A DNA stretch of 64,000 nucleotides from Moringa oleifera (lineage: Eukaryota; Streptophyta; Magnoliopsida; Brassicales; Moringaceae). Numbering within the stretch: the stretch's first letter is position 1; the number at the start of each line of letters is the position of its first letter. The notes under the pieces were generated by a model. It searched no databases, was not told the origin of the DNA, and saw only the letters and a list, made by a program, of their open reading frames with translations. A program made the position numbers and the translations under genes. The stretch is taken from contig JAJFZO010000786.1 in assembly GCA_021397835.1 (NCBI GenBank), forward strand, positions 186,001-250,000, given 5' to 3'. This document shows, in pieces, positions 1 through 9,696 of this stretch.

Positions 1-315
1 TTTGCTGCAGTAGTTACGGTGACTATAATGCAGCAATGGCCATTGCTACTGTAAGCAACAGTAGCAATAGCAGCAACTACTACTACCGAGGTTACAGCAA
101 TAGCAATGGCTGTTACTGTTGTAAGCCGCTGTTGTTGCTAGAAGCAGTAGCAATAGCGGCAGCTGTTGCTACGATGGTTATAGCAGCTGCTACTGTGGTT
201 GCTGCAGCGGTTACTGCTGTAGTATATGCAGCTAGATTAGGAGTTGATGGAGGAACCAGACTGGACTGTCAGCTGTTTTATGGTGCAACTATCTTTTGAT
301 GTTACTGCTGCTGCT
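1..315. repeat. GCT/CAG-rich minisatellite in element C
   Basis: About 310 bp of imperfect GCA/GCT/GTT trinucleotides, with irregular blocks such as AGCAATGGC and GCTGTTGCT. It matches in character the blocks at 8950-9335 (element A) and 25745-25860 (element B), so it is a family feature and not a random microsatellite. An 87-residue Ala/Ser-rich frame runs through it, but every frame is open here because of the trinucleotide composition. Confidence 0.75.
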
Positions 316-585
316 ATTGGTGAGAGTTGACTTATGCAAGTAGAGCCTTCATTTGAGTACGTGTGAGTGTCTTATGTTCAAGTAAAGCACTAGCAAGTGC
401 ACGGAGCTCCTTGTTATGAGTGATGAGAATATATAGTTTTTTGCATTGTTTCAAATCCTTTGTAAGAAATGCTTCACTTCTTCCTCAACATGGATGGCTA
501 TAAGGGGATGACCCTCGTGGAAAGCTGTAAGCTTGTGTGGCTCATTAGAGATGGTAGCTATAATCCCTATTCTATTTTGACCTTT
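316..585. other. unassigned internal sequence of element C
   Basis: About 270 bp of unique, moderately AT-rich sequence between the minisatellite and the subterminal repeats. I see no coding frame or similarity to elements A or B here. It may be a captured or private internal segment. Confidence 0.4.
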
Positions 586-828
586 AATGCCAGTTCTTAA
601 AGAAGTGGCATTAAGGCTCCAACGATGGGTCTTTTAACGCTATTCTTATTTAACTAACGTGAAAGACTAATCTTTGACATTAGTTTATTATTAATTGATG
701 TTAAAGATCTTATTTTTAATGATAGTTTTGAAAAACTGTTATTACAAGTATTAATGAACTTTTTAATGACAGTTTTTTGAATAACTATCATTAAATTATT
801 GTCACTTATTATAATTTTTATAGTAATG
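586..828. repeat. subterminal palindromic repeats and terminal repeat of element C
   Basis: Imperfect inverted pairs: TTTAATGCCAGTTCTT with AGAAGTGGCATTAAG near 589-615, then diverged AATGATAGTTTT / AAAACTGTTATT and AATGACAGTT / AACTATCATTAA pairs up to 795, ending in a TTATAATTTTTATAGTAATG terminus. The same arrangement in better condition ends element A at 9693. In CACTA elements such subterminal repeats are the binding sites of element-encoded DNA-binding proteins; that role is inferred here. Confidence 0.75.
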
Positions 829-3800
829 AGATGTCCATGCGATAGAAAAAAGTGTCAAAACCATCAATATGAGACTGTTGATGTGGTGAGGTATCATTTG
901 GCTAAAACTTGTTTCGTACCAAAATATTATGTTTGAAATTTCATGGGGAAAACAATGAGTATTCTAAATATAGGGCAACTGAACCATATGTGGGAGAAGG
1001 ATCTACCACTGAGCATGAATATGCTAATACATACCAAACAATGGTAATGGATGTGGCTAGTCCACAATTTAATCCAAAACATATGGAAGAATCTTTCAAT
1101 TTGTATGCCTAATGTTTTTATGATATGTTGACTACTGCTAATCAACAGTTATAGGATAGGTGTCAAAATCATTCAAAATTATCTATTATTGCTAGAATAT
1201 TGAACATAAAGTCAGAACATCATATTTTTGGAAGGTGCGATGATGATATTTGTCAATTAATGAAAGAAATGATGCTAGTCGATAATTTAATGATTGAAAA
1301 TTTTTATAGTACAAAGAAATGCTTACGAGGTACAGGTTTACCGATTGAGAAGATAAACTCTTGTAATAACAGATGCGTGACATACTAGGGTCAAGACACT
1401 AAATTAAGTTGTTGTAAGTCTTATGATCATCCATGGTATATGAGATGAAGACAGGGATTTGACAAACAAAAAACTCTTCTTCCATATAAGAAGATGTATT
1501 ATTTTCCTCTCAATCCACACCTTCAAAGACTATGTACATCAGAAGCCATGACGAAGAACATAAGATGGCATACAAAACACGAAATTAAAGATGGTGTCAT
1601 GCGTCATTGCTCTGACTCTCTTACTTGGATGCATTTTAATCAATATCATCCATTTTTTGCTACTGAATGTAGGAATATTAGAATAAGTTTAAGTACCAAT
1701 GGATTTCAACCATTCAGTCAATCAAGACAACAATATTCTTTATGGCCAGTAATAGTCACACCATATAACTTACCTCTTTAAATATGCATGAAGGAGGAGT
1801 ACATGTTTGTAACTGTGATAATTTCTATGAGATAAATGGTCTTGTTTGCAAAATATGCGGTTCGAAGAAATGAAGCATATTTTGGGACCTATCTTATTGG
1901 AGTACCAACTTAATATGACACAATCTTGATATCATGCACATAGAGAAAAATATTTTCAATAACGCGTTTAACGCAATTATGAATATAGAAGGAAAAACAA
2001 AGGATAATGTAAAGTCAAGGGAAGACTTGAAGACATTTTGCATATCCCTTAAGTTAGCGAGGAATGCGGCAACTAGGAAATACCCTAAAACTTACTACAC
2101 CCTTGACAAAGCAAATAGAGAAACATTGTGTGAGTGGATGAAGAATCTAAGATTTTTTGATGGATACACATCAAACATGGTAAGGTGTGTAGATATAAGG
2201 AAACATAAGCTGTTCAGGATGAAAAGTCATGACTATAATGTTTTTATGCTGCAAGTACTACATATCGCATTTCATGAACTATTATCAATCAATGTATGGC
2301 AAGCACTAATAGAGTTGAGTTTTTTTTTTTTTTTTAAATAACTTACATCAAATACCATTCGAGTGAAAGATAATGATTTAAGAATGAGATCCCTATAATT
2401 CTTTGTAAACTCGAGCATATATTTCCCCTAAACTTATTAAACTCAATGAAACATTTTTGGTGCACTTGGCTTATGAAGTAAAGATAGCTGGTCCAGTATA
2501 ATATCGTTGGATGTATCCATTAGAAAGGTAATAATCATAATTTGATGTAATTAAATAGTTTATCATTTTAATCGCTTCATCACTTGATCATTTATTTTAA
2601 TCACATAATTGTTTGATCATCCTTAACTGTTATTTTAGGTACTTACAAAAGTCAAAAAATAATGTTAAAAATAAAGCAAAAGTAAAAGAATCGATATGCA
2701 ATGCATATTTGGTTGAAGAGGCATCATTGTTTTGTTCACATTATTTTGAGCCACATGTCAAGACACAACATCAAAAAGTGCCACAGAACAATGATGGTGA
2801 TTATGATTCAAAAGAGTATGAAGGAAATCTATCCATTTTTAGACATCTTGGTCAGGCATTTAGAAAACAAAAATCTAGATATTTGACAAAGAAAGAATAT
2901 CAAGCCACTCATAAATATGTTTTGTTGAAATATTTTAAGGTCGAACCTTTCAAGGAGTACGTATCTCATCCCTCGATCATAGCAATTTACTTAGTCATTC
3001 ACACATAAAAATCTTCTTTGCCAATGATCATCTTTTTTAAACTGATGTTTTGTAAGATTTATATTTCTCAATTGCATTGATAATGTTCAAGCGTAACTTA
3101 TCGTGAGGTTGACACACATCTAGAGCTTCTATTTCCAAATTGGTTCAATATATACGTGCATACTTATATTCTATTCTTTCAATTATTAATCATTTTTTTG
3201 TAAATATGTATAGTCAAATAATAAATTTTTAATATTTACAGGTACATGAGCCACCAAACTTCGTTGATAATAACTTTATCAAAAATGTTGGAAAAGGACC
3301 GTTATGATTCGTGAAATCTTACGAAGGATACTATGTTAATGGGTATAAATTTTACACTAAAAGACATGGTTCAAATAGATCAATAATGAATAGTGGAGTT
3401 GTATTAAAGAGTCTAACTATAATGTAGATGAAAGCTACTATTTCGATATATTGGTGGAGATGTTACAATTAGAATACCTAACATTACCAATCAAGAGAAC
3501 TGTTTTGTCTAAGTGTAAATAGTTTGATTTTACACCAAATGTAGGCACCAAAGTACATAAATCATATAATCTAGTGGATGTCAATCATACAAGGAGATTG
3601 AATAAGTATAAGCTATTTGTCTTGGCCTCACAAGCTAGTCAAGTTTATTATGTTCCTTATCCAAGCTTAAGGTGCGATAAGTGTTATTGATGGGCTCTTT
3701 GCAAAATAAAGACTAGATCTGTCATTGAACTTTCAGACCCTAATTTCATTGGTGGATAAACCCACGATGCTTCTTTTCTAGATCATGAAAAAGATGTCCA

Positions 3801-3966
3801 TCAAATTAAAAATTATGTAAATCATCATCCTATATCCTTGAATGATCCAAGTAAGACATTAATAAATATTGATGATGAGGACCAGACATGCTAGATTAGT
3901 TATAAAGAAGAGGATGATGAAGTGGAAGAGTAAAAAGAAGAGGAAGAATTTGAAGATGATGATTAG
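829..3966 (+). pseudogene. TNP2-type CACTA transposase (element D), degraded
   Basis: The remnant begins in the N-terminal transposase-associated domain at the R-C-P-C motif (829-840), followed by a decayed HL..FVP.Y stretch and an H-G-E motif near 950. TNP2 family blocks follow: N-I-K-S-E-H near 1201, N-F-Y-S-T-K near 1299, and W-P-V-I-V-T-P-Y-N-L-P near 1743-1775. Between about 1812 and 1865 roughly 500 nt expected in the family are missing. The gene resumes at D-I-M-H-I-E-K-N (1931) into the DUF4218-like part, with W-M-Y-P near 2512. A GT..AG-like interruption leads to a further exon from about 2639 (F-C-S-H-Y-F near 2735). A DUF4216 remnant lies at about 3500-3720 (S-Y-N-L-V-D-V-N, V-L-A-S-Q-A). 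The tail is acidic and ends with TAG at 3964. Many stops and shifts make it non-functional. Confidence 0.88.
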
Positions 3967-4178
3967 TTATATTTATAAAAAAATTTTGTTATTTAAATTT
4001 TTGAATATTATATTTTAAATAATCTAATTTTGTGAAATGGGTGTTGTATAATTTAATTATTCATTATATTATATTTTAATCATGTATTTCAGGGAGTTTT
4101 AGTTCAATTTTTAGCGGAGATTCTACTGAATTTTTATAAAACTATAGTTATCAAAATAACATTTATAGATATGCTTAA

Positions 4179-5733
4179 ATGAAAGGTCGAGGGAAAGGAG
4201 GTGACTCCAGAAGGAGATCATGTGAGTACTCTGGAGGGAGAGATTCCAATATTCAAGATTAGAAGGCGAATGCAACTGCATCATCTCCACATGGAGCATC
4301 CATACCCAATAGATGGTTTTACCAACTATGCGCTTCAAGTTCTTCTGGTTTTGCTGCTACTAGGATGTCTAGCTCAGTGAGTTTACAAAGTACAAGTAGA
4401 CAATAGGGTTTTGTTAAGAATGACACGTAAGTATTTACGATTAATGTTTTCAGTATTTTGTATCATTATCTTTATAAATTTTATCGATGTTACTTATTAT
4501 TTGTTATTTTATTATCTAATTTGGCAGGATCGAGCCTTCACATAGATGTTCAGCAAAAATTCATAAGATCCTTTAGGAGAAAATCGATCCATCTGGTACA
4601 CATGGAGGCCAATTTATCGAGAAATCAAAGATTTTTATTTTGAAGAATTCAAGGTACTTATAATTATTCATCATAAAAAAGTTTTACATTTTAATTAACA
4701 TACTAATCTTTTCTAGTTTTTGGAAGAAACGTTTTACATAAGATGAGGAAATAGATGGAGTGGTAAAGGCTGTATGGAAGGCTCATGCTGTGGAATAATA
4801 TGCAGACTTGATGTATGCATGTCATCACAAGGCAAGAAATAAAACTCAATTTATCCTAGATATAGTATGGGAGCAGTGGTAGATAGAATGAAATTGGTCA
4901 GAGTACACACAAAAGTGGAAGATTATGTCTCAGAATCGATAGAGCGAGACGGGTGGACTTGGGTTAGGTCCTTGTTGATATAGTGTTGGTTCATGTTCAT
5001 TACAAAATCATTGTCGACGCTCGGCATGTATGATGACTAAATTACTTACATAAATACAAAAAAATAATAATATGATTATTTCTTAAATATGCAAGAGTTA
5101 GGTCGTGCGTCTGCTGGAATAAAACTTTTTAAGTGGACTCATACCAAGAAGTCCAATCTTGAAGAGATCATAGATGAACGTGCTAGACAATTAATGTAGG
5201 TTAACTATCTTTGACATTAATAAATAACTAAAATTATGTTATCTTTTTTACCTCACTATTTGGTGTACCTAACGAGTAAGTTAACAAACTGCTTTATTGT
5301 AAAAATACTTCAAGGTGTTGGTTGCTTCAGCTTATCAGCCAAAAGAGGGATTTTCCAACACACCTGAGGTAAACTATACTAAGCTCTACTTGAGACTATA
5401 GGTGGAGAGAAGAAGTGTTGGGTATACAAGATTGGTAGTCAAGCTCGATTATGGTATTCAAGCATCAGCTCTAGTAGTTAACACTCTATTAATGATGTAG
5501 TCATTTAGGATATGCGTTCTTAGAAGAAGGCTAGGGAAGAGTGCATAGAGTTAGAGTGTAAGGCTATGGAGGAACGATTGGTTGAGGAGCACTAGGCGAA
5601 AGAGCATGATCGCTTACGCTATGAGAGCGATATGCAAGAGCGCTTACAGAGAGAGCTTAATATGAATGAGTGCATCCGTAGAATGAAGTCTCTTCTTTTG
5701 AAAAGCACACCTCCAACATTGCCTGATTCATAG
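4179..5733 (+). pseudogene. Transposase_24-type second gene of element D, degraded
   Basis: It starts plausibly at ATG 4179 with a basic M-K-G-R-G-K-G-G leader. Several short exons follow with AT-rich introns between them (about 4430-4505, 4655-4715, 5010-5095). Recognisable family blocks are F-I-L-D-I-V-W-E-Q-W near 4850, E-L-G-R-A-S-A-G-I-K-L-F near 5095 and T-H-T-K-K-S near 5140. A charged, probably coiled-coil C-terminus lies at about 5515-5700. It ends at TAG 5731 after a short Pro/Thr tail. In-frame stops occur in several exons. In CACTA elements the second gene encodes a protein that helps the transposase bind the subterminal repeats; that role is taken from the family. Confidence 0.75.
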
Positions 5734-5894
5734 ATGTCATTTTTTCATTGAATATAATATTTGATTTTCTTAATGTAATTTTTATTTTATGAGTAATGAA
5801 AAATAAGTTGCATTTAATTTTTATTTTATGTAGCAAGTTTTTTAAAAAATTTTATATTACTTTAAATTAATTATTTTTAAAAAATTATTGTTTT
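5734..5894. other. AT-rich 3' region of element D
   Basis: About 160 bp of A/T-rich sequence following the second gene, probably the 3' untranslated region. No further gene is visible. Confidence 0.5.
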
Positions 5895-6018
5895 AGTTAG
5901 CGACCGATTATTCGTCACTAACTAAAATCTTAGGACGGATTGTAATCTGCCACTATATTTTTTAGCGACAAATTTTTTTCCTTTTAGTCCATCACTAAAA
6001 GCTAACTTTTTTGTTGTG
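5895..6018. repeat. right subterminal repeats and terminus of element D
   Basis: Repeated TAGCGAC(C/A)(G/A)ATT and GTCACTAA / CCATCACTAA units in both orientations, ending in TTTTTGTTGTG. This is a common plant CACTA subterminal design, different from the ATGACAGTT repeats of the A/B/C family. The base after 6018 already belongs to element E. Confidence 0.75.
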
Positions 6019-7251
6019 ATAGGTGAGGATCCTGCAAACCAGCCCCACTAAAAGAGTTTGACGTCCTCGTTGGAGACATTCTAGATAGGCATTGATTTTA
6101 TCTTTAAACTGCCATAAGGTCATTGCCTTTTCCCATGTAGCATCTATTACTTCTTCACCATGCCATCGCATTAAGTATTCGGTCCATCTATTTTTCTTAC
6201 TTATCCCAAGCATGCGATGACTAAGGATCTCAGGCAAGTCCTTGTCAAACTATTTTGGGACTTTTGGGGGAGCTATTTTTGTTTCCACCCGATCTCATTA
6301 GCATCTTCATGATATATCTTTAAGAAATTCACCTAAAACATTGGATGCACCTTGAATCTTCAGGTAACTGCAATCTATAAGCCAGGTTGCTTGCATTTTT
6401 GGTAACTTCGAATGGACCATCATATTTTTGTACGAGTCTTTTATGATCTCTAGTCGGTCACCTTCTTCTAGATTTATAGAGTTAGCATTAGCATTAATAT
6501 GTCCCCTACATAGAACTCTAATTTTCTTCTCTTTCCATTAACATGCTATTTCATTCATTTAGCTACCTTAGACAAACTATCATGGGCCTGCTCTACTAAC
6601 CTACTTTTATCCGTGGTAAATTGTTAAGCTACTAGATAGAGCCCTTATGATTTTTATTTCATAATCCCATGCAGAGTAAGGCGCTGCTTCCCAACATTAT
6701 CTCTGTTAGGTTCATCCCTATAGTTGAGGAACGGTGGACATTGTAGTAGAATTAAGCAATGTCCAACAAGTCTAACTAATTTCTTTAGCTGGTAGTGACA
6801 TAGTGCCTCAAGTAGTCCTCTAACAATTTTCACTCGCTCTGTTTAACCATTTGTCTAGGTATGGTTGGAAGTGGAGAACTTTAATTCTGACCTTATTGTG
6901 TTGAAAAGAGTAGTCCAAAACCAATCCATAACCATGAGTCTCTATCACTAATTATGTCTTTAGGCAACCCAAAATACTTCACCTCGTAATCTCTACTAGA
7001 CAAGCTTGCGGTGTAGTAGTGAAAACAACATACTTAAAAAAATGATTAACCGTCATAAGGACCGATCTCATACCTTTCACCTCTAAAAAGTCGATAATAA
7101 AGTCCATGGAGACGAATTGCCACAGCTTCTACAGAATGGGTAGAGACTGTAATAATCCTACCTCTTTCTTTCTTTCGATCTTGTCTTGTTGGCATATAAG
7201 ACAAGTCTTAACATAGGACTCTACATCCTTTTCCATCTTTGGCCAAAAATA
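6019..7251 (-). pseudogene. chromovirus integrase C-terminal half and chromodomain remnant
   Basis: Minus-strand reading from 7251 downwards gives a C-L-I-C-Q-Q zinc-finger half (about 7190-7212), then V-S-M-D-F-I (about 7110), the conserved start of the integrase core, and many decayed blocks. The best preserved part (about 6237-6033) contains the P-E-I-L-S-H-R motif, R-W-T-E-Y-L-M-R-W and A-T-W-E-K, typical of chromodomains at the end of chromovirus integrases. The chromodomain directs integration toward heterochromatin, which suits its position in silenced rDNA. Stops and frameshifts are frequent, so no functional product is expected. Confidence 0.85.
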
Positions 7252-7254
7252 CAA
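7252..7254. repeat. left target-site duplication (CAA) of element A
   Basis: CAA directly before the CACTACTAC terminus is matched by CAA at 9694-9696 directly after GTAGTAGTG. Three bases is the standard CACTA duplication length, which fixes both borders of element A. Confidence 0.9.
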
Positions 7255-7266
7255 CACTACTACAAA

Positions 7267-7625
7267 TAAAAGCTTTAATGACAGTTAAAAATGGTTTTTA
7301 ATGACAGTTGTAAAAGTGTCATCTTTGTTCATGTCATTAAAGGGGAGAGTTTTTAATGACAGTTCTTGAACTGTCATTAAAGGGGGTGCCTTTGATGACA
7401 GTTCAAATAAAACTGTCATTAAAGGGGGGTACCCTTCAACAACAGTTCAAACAGAACTGTCGTTAAAGGGGGGTACCCTTCAACGACAGTTCAAACAAAA
7501 CTGTCGTTAAAGGGGGATACTCTTTAATGACAGTTTCGTTGGAACTGTCATTAAAGAGGGTACCCTTTAACGACAGTTCCAACAGAACTGTCGTTAAAAG
7601 GGGATACCCATTAAAGGTATTTTTT
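7267..7625. repeat. palindromic subterminal repeats, left end of element A
   Basis: About seven hairpin-like units of roughly 50 bp. Each has arms such as TTTAATGACAGTT and AACTGTCATTAAAG around a short centre (TC/AA/GA), separated by GGGGGTACCC-type spacers. Some arms read AACGACAGTT. They match the right end of B (36420-36860) in inverted order. Confidence 0.92.
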
Positions 7626-8090
7626 GTATTTATTTCAAAATAAATAAAATTCAAATTATCCAAAACCTATTTTCACATCATCCATATACATCAATACAAT
7701 TCTTCACAATATATATGCAACCAAAATTTTTATGTTATACACTTCAATACCATCCTAACAGAGATCGTCATTACTTCTTTCATATCTAAAAACACTCAAA
7801 ATAGAATTTTTCTTCTTATTTCTCCTATATTGATTTCCATGACTTAGAACAAACAGCTCGACGGTCTCAATTGTGGCTGGAATCAAAAGACAAACTCATG
7901 AGATGTTCGGATGATCATCACCATATGATCATAATGTTTGCAATCTGCTACTGAGTGAGAGATGCACATGCTTATGGTACCAAAATTTGATTTCTACATG
8001 ATCACTGTCTTACCATTTGATAACATTCTTCAAATCTTGGTATTTGGTCATTGAAAACTAACACAGATGAAAGCATGATTGAAAGTTTAC
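7626..8090. other. non-coding interior of element A, partly shared with B
   Basis: 7650-7790 is the inverted counterpart of B 36240-36380, i.e. the region just behind the protease-domain gene. The remaining stretch to about 8090 has no recognisable counterpart in B and no convincing coding frame. It is either private to A or captured from the host. Confidence 0.6.
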
Positions 8091-8224
8091 ACAACAAGGA
8101 CCACTCCTCCGTCTGCCAAAAGCGGCAGCATTAAAATTTGCTCTCTATGTCCTATGGCTCTAGGTAATCTCTTAAGGTATAAACCAGATTTATACCGACC
8201 TACAAAGCATAAGAATATCTGGAT

Positions 8225-8640
8225 GATATACTTGACGCTGCCAGCAGCTACACCAGCTGGTTCTGGATTGACTGCAGAAAGGAGAATGGTCAGAGAAGAG
8301 TGGAGAAACGGCTGCCACCAGCTACCCCAGCTGGTTGTGGATGGACTGCAGATAGGAGACTCGCTGGAGAATGGCTGCTGTGTGGACAAAGACCAAAACA
8401 GAGAGTGCTGAAAACACTGCCAGCAGCTAATCCAGCTCGTTCTGGATTGACTGCAGAAAAGAGAATGGCCGAAGAAGAGTTGGGAAAAGGCTGCAACTAG
8501 CTACCCCAGCTGGTTGTGGATGGATTGCAGACAGGAGAATCGCCAGAAAATGGAAGGCTGGCGGTGCAGCTGCTTCTGGACAGTCTTGTGAAGAGGAGAA
8601 TTCTGACCTTAGAGAGAAAAAATGTAGCGGGAGGTTATGG
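8225..8640. repeat. GCAGCTA/CCAGCTGGTT minisatellite in element A
   Basis: Alternating copies of a roughly 75-100-bp unit whose core reads GCCAGCAGCTA..CCAGCTGGTT, starting near 8238, 8315, 8416 and 8488, each followed by GGATTG(A)CTGCAGA(A)AGGAGA. The flank at 8615-8665 (GGCGGGCTCTAGAGGGCTCT) is the inverse of B 28118-28140. Several overlapping frames of 60-120 residues are open here because of the repeat composition; none resembles a known protein. Confidence 0.8.
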
Positions 8641-8687
8641 CGGGCTCTAGAGGGCTCTGGAAAAAATTTAGAACCCCGCTCTGGCCT

Positions 8688-8860
8688 TCAATGCCAATTC
8701 TTACAGAACTGACGTTGAAGGTCAGCACACTAGCCTTCAACGTCAGTTCTGTAGAACTGGCGTTGAAGGCCAGAAACCTTCAATGCCAGTTCTTATAGAG
8801 CTGACGTTGAAGGTCAATACAATGTTGAAGATTACTGGCCTTCAGTGCCAGTTCTGCCAA
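8688..8860. repeat. second-type palindromes (CTTCAACGCCAGTTC family) in element A
   Basis: Three to four inverted pairs with arms GGCCTTCAATGCCAATTCTT / AGAACTGACGTTGAAGG. They differ from the terminal ATGACAGTT type but follow the same arm-centre-arm plan. Element B has a matching short block at 27988-28080. Confidence 0.8.
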
Positions 8861-8949
8861 TTCATTGAAGAGAGCCTCCCCTGACTCCTCCCCTGCAGAT
8901 TCCACCATTTCCAAAAGCTGTAAATTCTCAGGAGAAACAGCAAATTTGG

Positions 8950-9340
8950 GGGTTTCTTGTAGCAGTAACGACTGCTGCTGCTGCAAGCAGCCGTGCCTGC
9001 TGCTTCTTGCAGCAGTGGCGACTGCTGCTGCTGCAAGCAGCCGTGGCTGCTGCTTCTTGCAGCAGTGGCGACTGCTGCTGCTGCAAGCTGCCGTGGCTAC
9101 TGCTGCAAGAAGCAGCAGCAATGTTTGCTGCTGTTGCAAGCAGCCGTAGCTGTTGCCTCTTGCAGCAGCAACGACTGCTGCTGCTAGAAGCAGCCATGAC
9201 TGCCGCTGCTACTAGCAGCAGCAACGTTTGCTGCTGCTGCTAGAAGCAGCCATGACTGCCGCTACTGCAAGCAGCCGTGGCTGCTGCTAGAAGTAGGAGT
9301 AATGGTTGCTGCTGCTGTGGTTGCTGCTACAAGAGATGCA
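8950..9340. repeat. GCT-rich minisatellite with ~51-bp period in element A
   Basis: Units starting with (G/T)(C/T)AGCAGT(G/A)(G/A)CGACTGCTG recur near 8957, 9009 and 9060, then drift, giving a period of about 51-52 bp nested in GCT/GCA trinucleotides. All six frames are nearly open (Ala/Cys/Gln/Ser-rich), which explains the overlapping reading frames of 60-120 residues; I do not consider these genes. Confidence 0.85.
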
Positions 9341-9374
9341 GCCGGATTAATGTATGCCAAAGTTAAAAGTCTGT

Positions 9375-9693
9375 GTAGGCCTTTAACGTCAGTTCTTCAA
9401 GAACTGACGTTAAAGGCTTATTACATAACTGGTGTTTTAACGTCAGTTCCTTGAGAACTGACATTAAAGGTTTAAGTGATACATCTTTTAACGTCAGTTT
9501 TTGAAGAACTGACGTTAAATGTTTAAGTTGTGGTTTTTTAACGTCAGTTCTTCTTTAATTGACGTTAAAAACCTTGTTTTTAATGACAGTTTTGGAATAA
9601 CTGTGATCAAAAGTATTAATAAACTTTTTAATGACAGTTTTTTAAATAACTGTCATTAAATTAATGTCAGTTATTATAATTTTTGTAGTAGTG
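9375..9693. repeat. palindromic subterminal repeats, right end of element A
   Basis: Inverted pairs of CTTTAACGTCAGTTC with GAACTGACGTTAAAGG (four to five units), then the TTTTAATGACAGTTTT / AACTGTCATTAAA type, ending in the terminal repeat. This is the same order, inverted, as the left end of B (25470-25740). Confidence 0.92.
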
Positions 9694-9696
9694 CAA

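Larger units (their letters stand above)
1..828 (-). mobile_element. CACTA element C, terminal part (cut by window start)
   Basis: This is the transposase-gene-proximal end of a CACTA (En/Spm) element in the same orientation as element A and opposite to element B. It holds a GCT-rich minisatellite, a unique stretch, then diverged subterminal repeats built on TTTAATGACAGTT and its complement. The terminal inverted repeat at about 816-828 reads as a mutated form of TTTTTGTAGTAGTG, with TAGTAATG as the last bases. At 829 an open transposase frame starts in mid-gene (codons for R-C-P-C), so C was inserted into the gene of element D. The other end lies outside the window, so the target duplication cannot be confirmed. 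The degraded terminus suggests C is older than A or B. Confidence 0.8.
829..6018 (+). mobile_element. decayed CACTA element D (right-hand part)
   Basis: An old autonomous-type CACTA element on the plus strand. It has a TNP2-type transposase pseudogene (829-3966) followed by a Transposase_24-type second gene (about 4179-5733), the usual two-gene order. Its right end holds short TAGCGAC / GTCACTAA repeats and a TTTTTGTTGTG terminus (reverse CACAACAAAAA) at 6018. This family differs from A, B and C in both subterminal motif and protein sequence. Its left end lies outside the window because element C splits it at 828. At 6019 the sequence changes directly into a chromovirus chromodomain region, so D sits inside element E. 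Confidence 0.85.
7255..9693 (-). mobile_element. non-autonomous CACTA element A (2,439 bp)
   Basis: A complete element with termini CACTACTACAAAT (7255) and TTTTTGTAGTAGTG (ending 9693) and a CAA duplication. It has no transposase gene. Its left end matches the reverse complement of B's right end, and its right end matches B's left end, so it is inverted relative to B. Inside, 7650-7790 matches the 3' flank of B's second gene (36240-36380), and 8225-8640 matches the minisatellite and flank of B at 28110-28730, both inverted. It also carries 7790-8080, for which I see no counterpart in B. It is best read as an internally deleted, rearranged B relative that would need transposase supplied by another copy. 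Confidence 0.92.

Noticed and set aside
36..299. 87-residue Ala/Ser-rich reading frame
   Set aside because: It lies wholly in the GCT-rich minisatellite of element C, where most frames are open; no homology or start context supports it.
7267..7625. Regular ~50-bp palindromic repeats that look like a CRISPR array
   Set aside because: There are no unique spacers, the repeats are themselves hairpins, they flank CACTA termini with a target duplication, and the DNA is plant nuclear.
8079..9243. Overlapping frames of 60-119 residues on both strands (Cys/Ala/Gln-rich)
   Set aside because: They are products of the two minisatellites in element A; the same DNA is open in nearly all frames.
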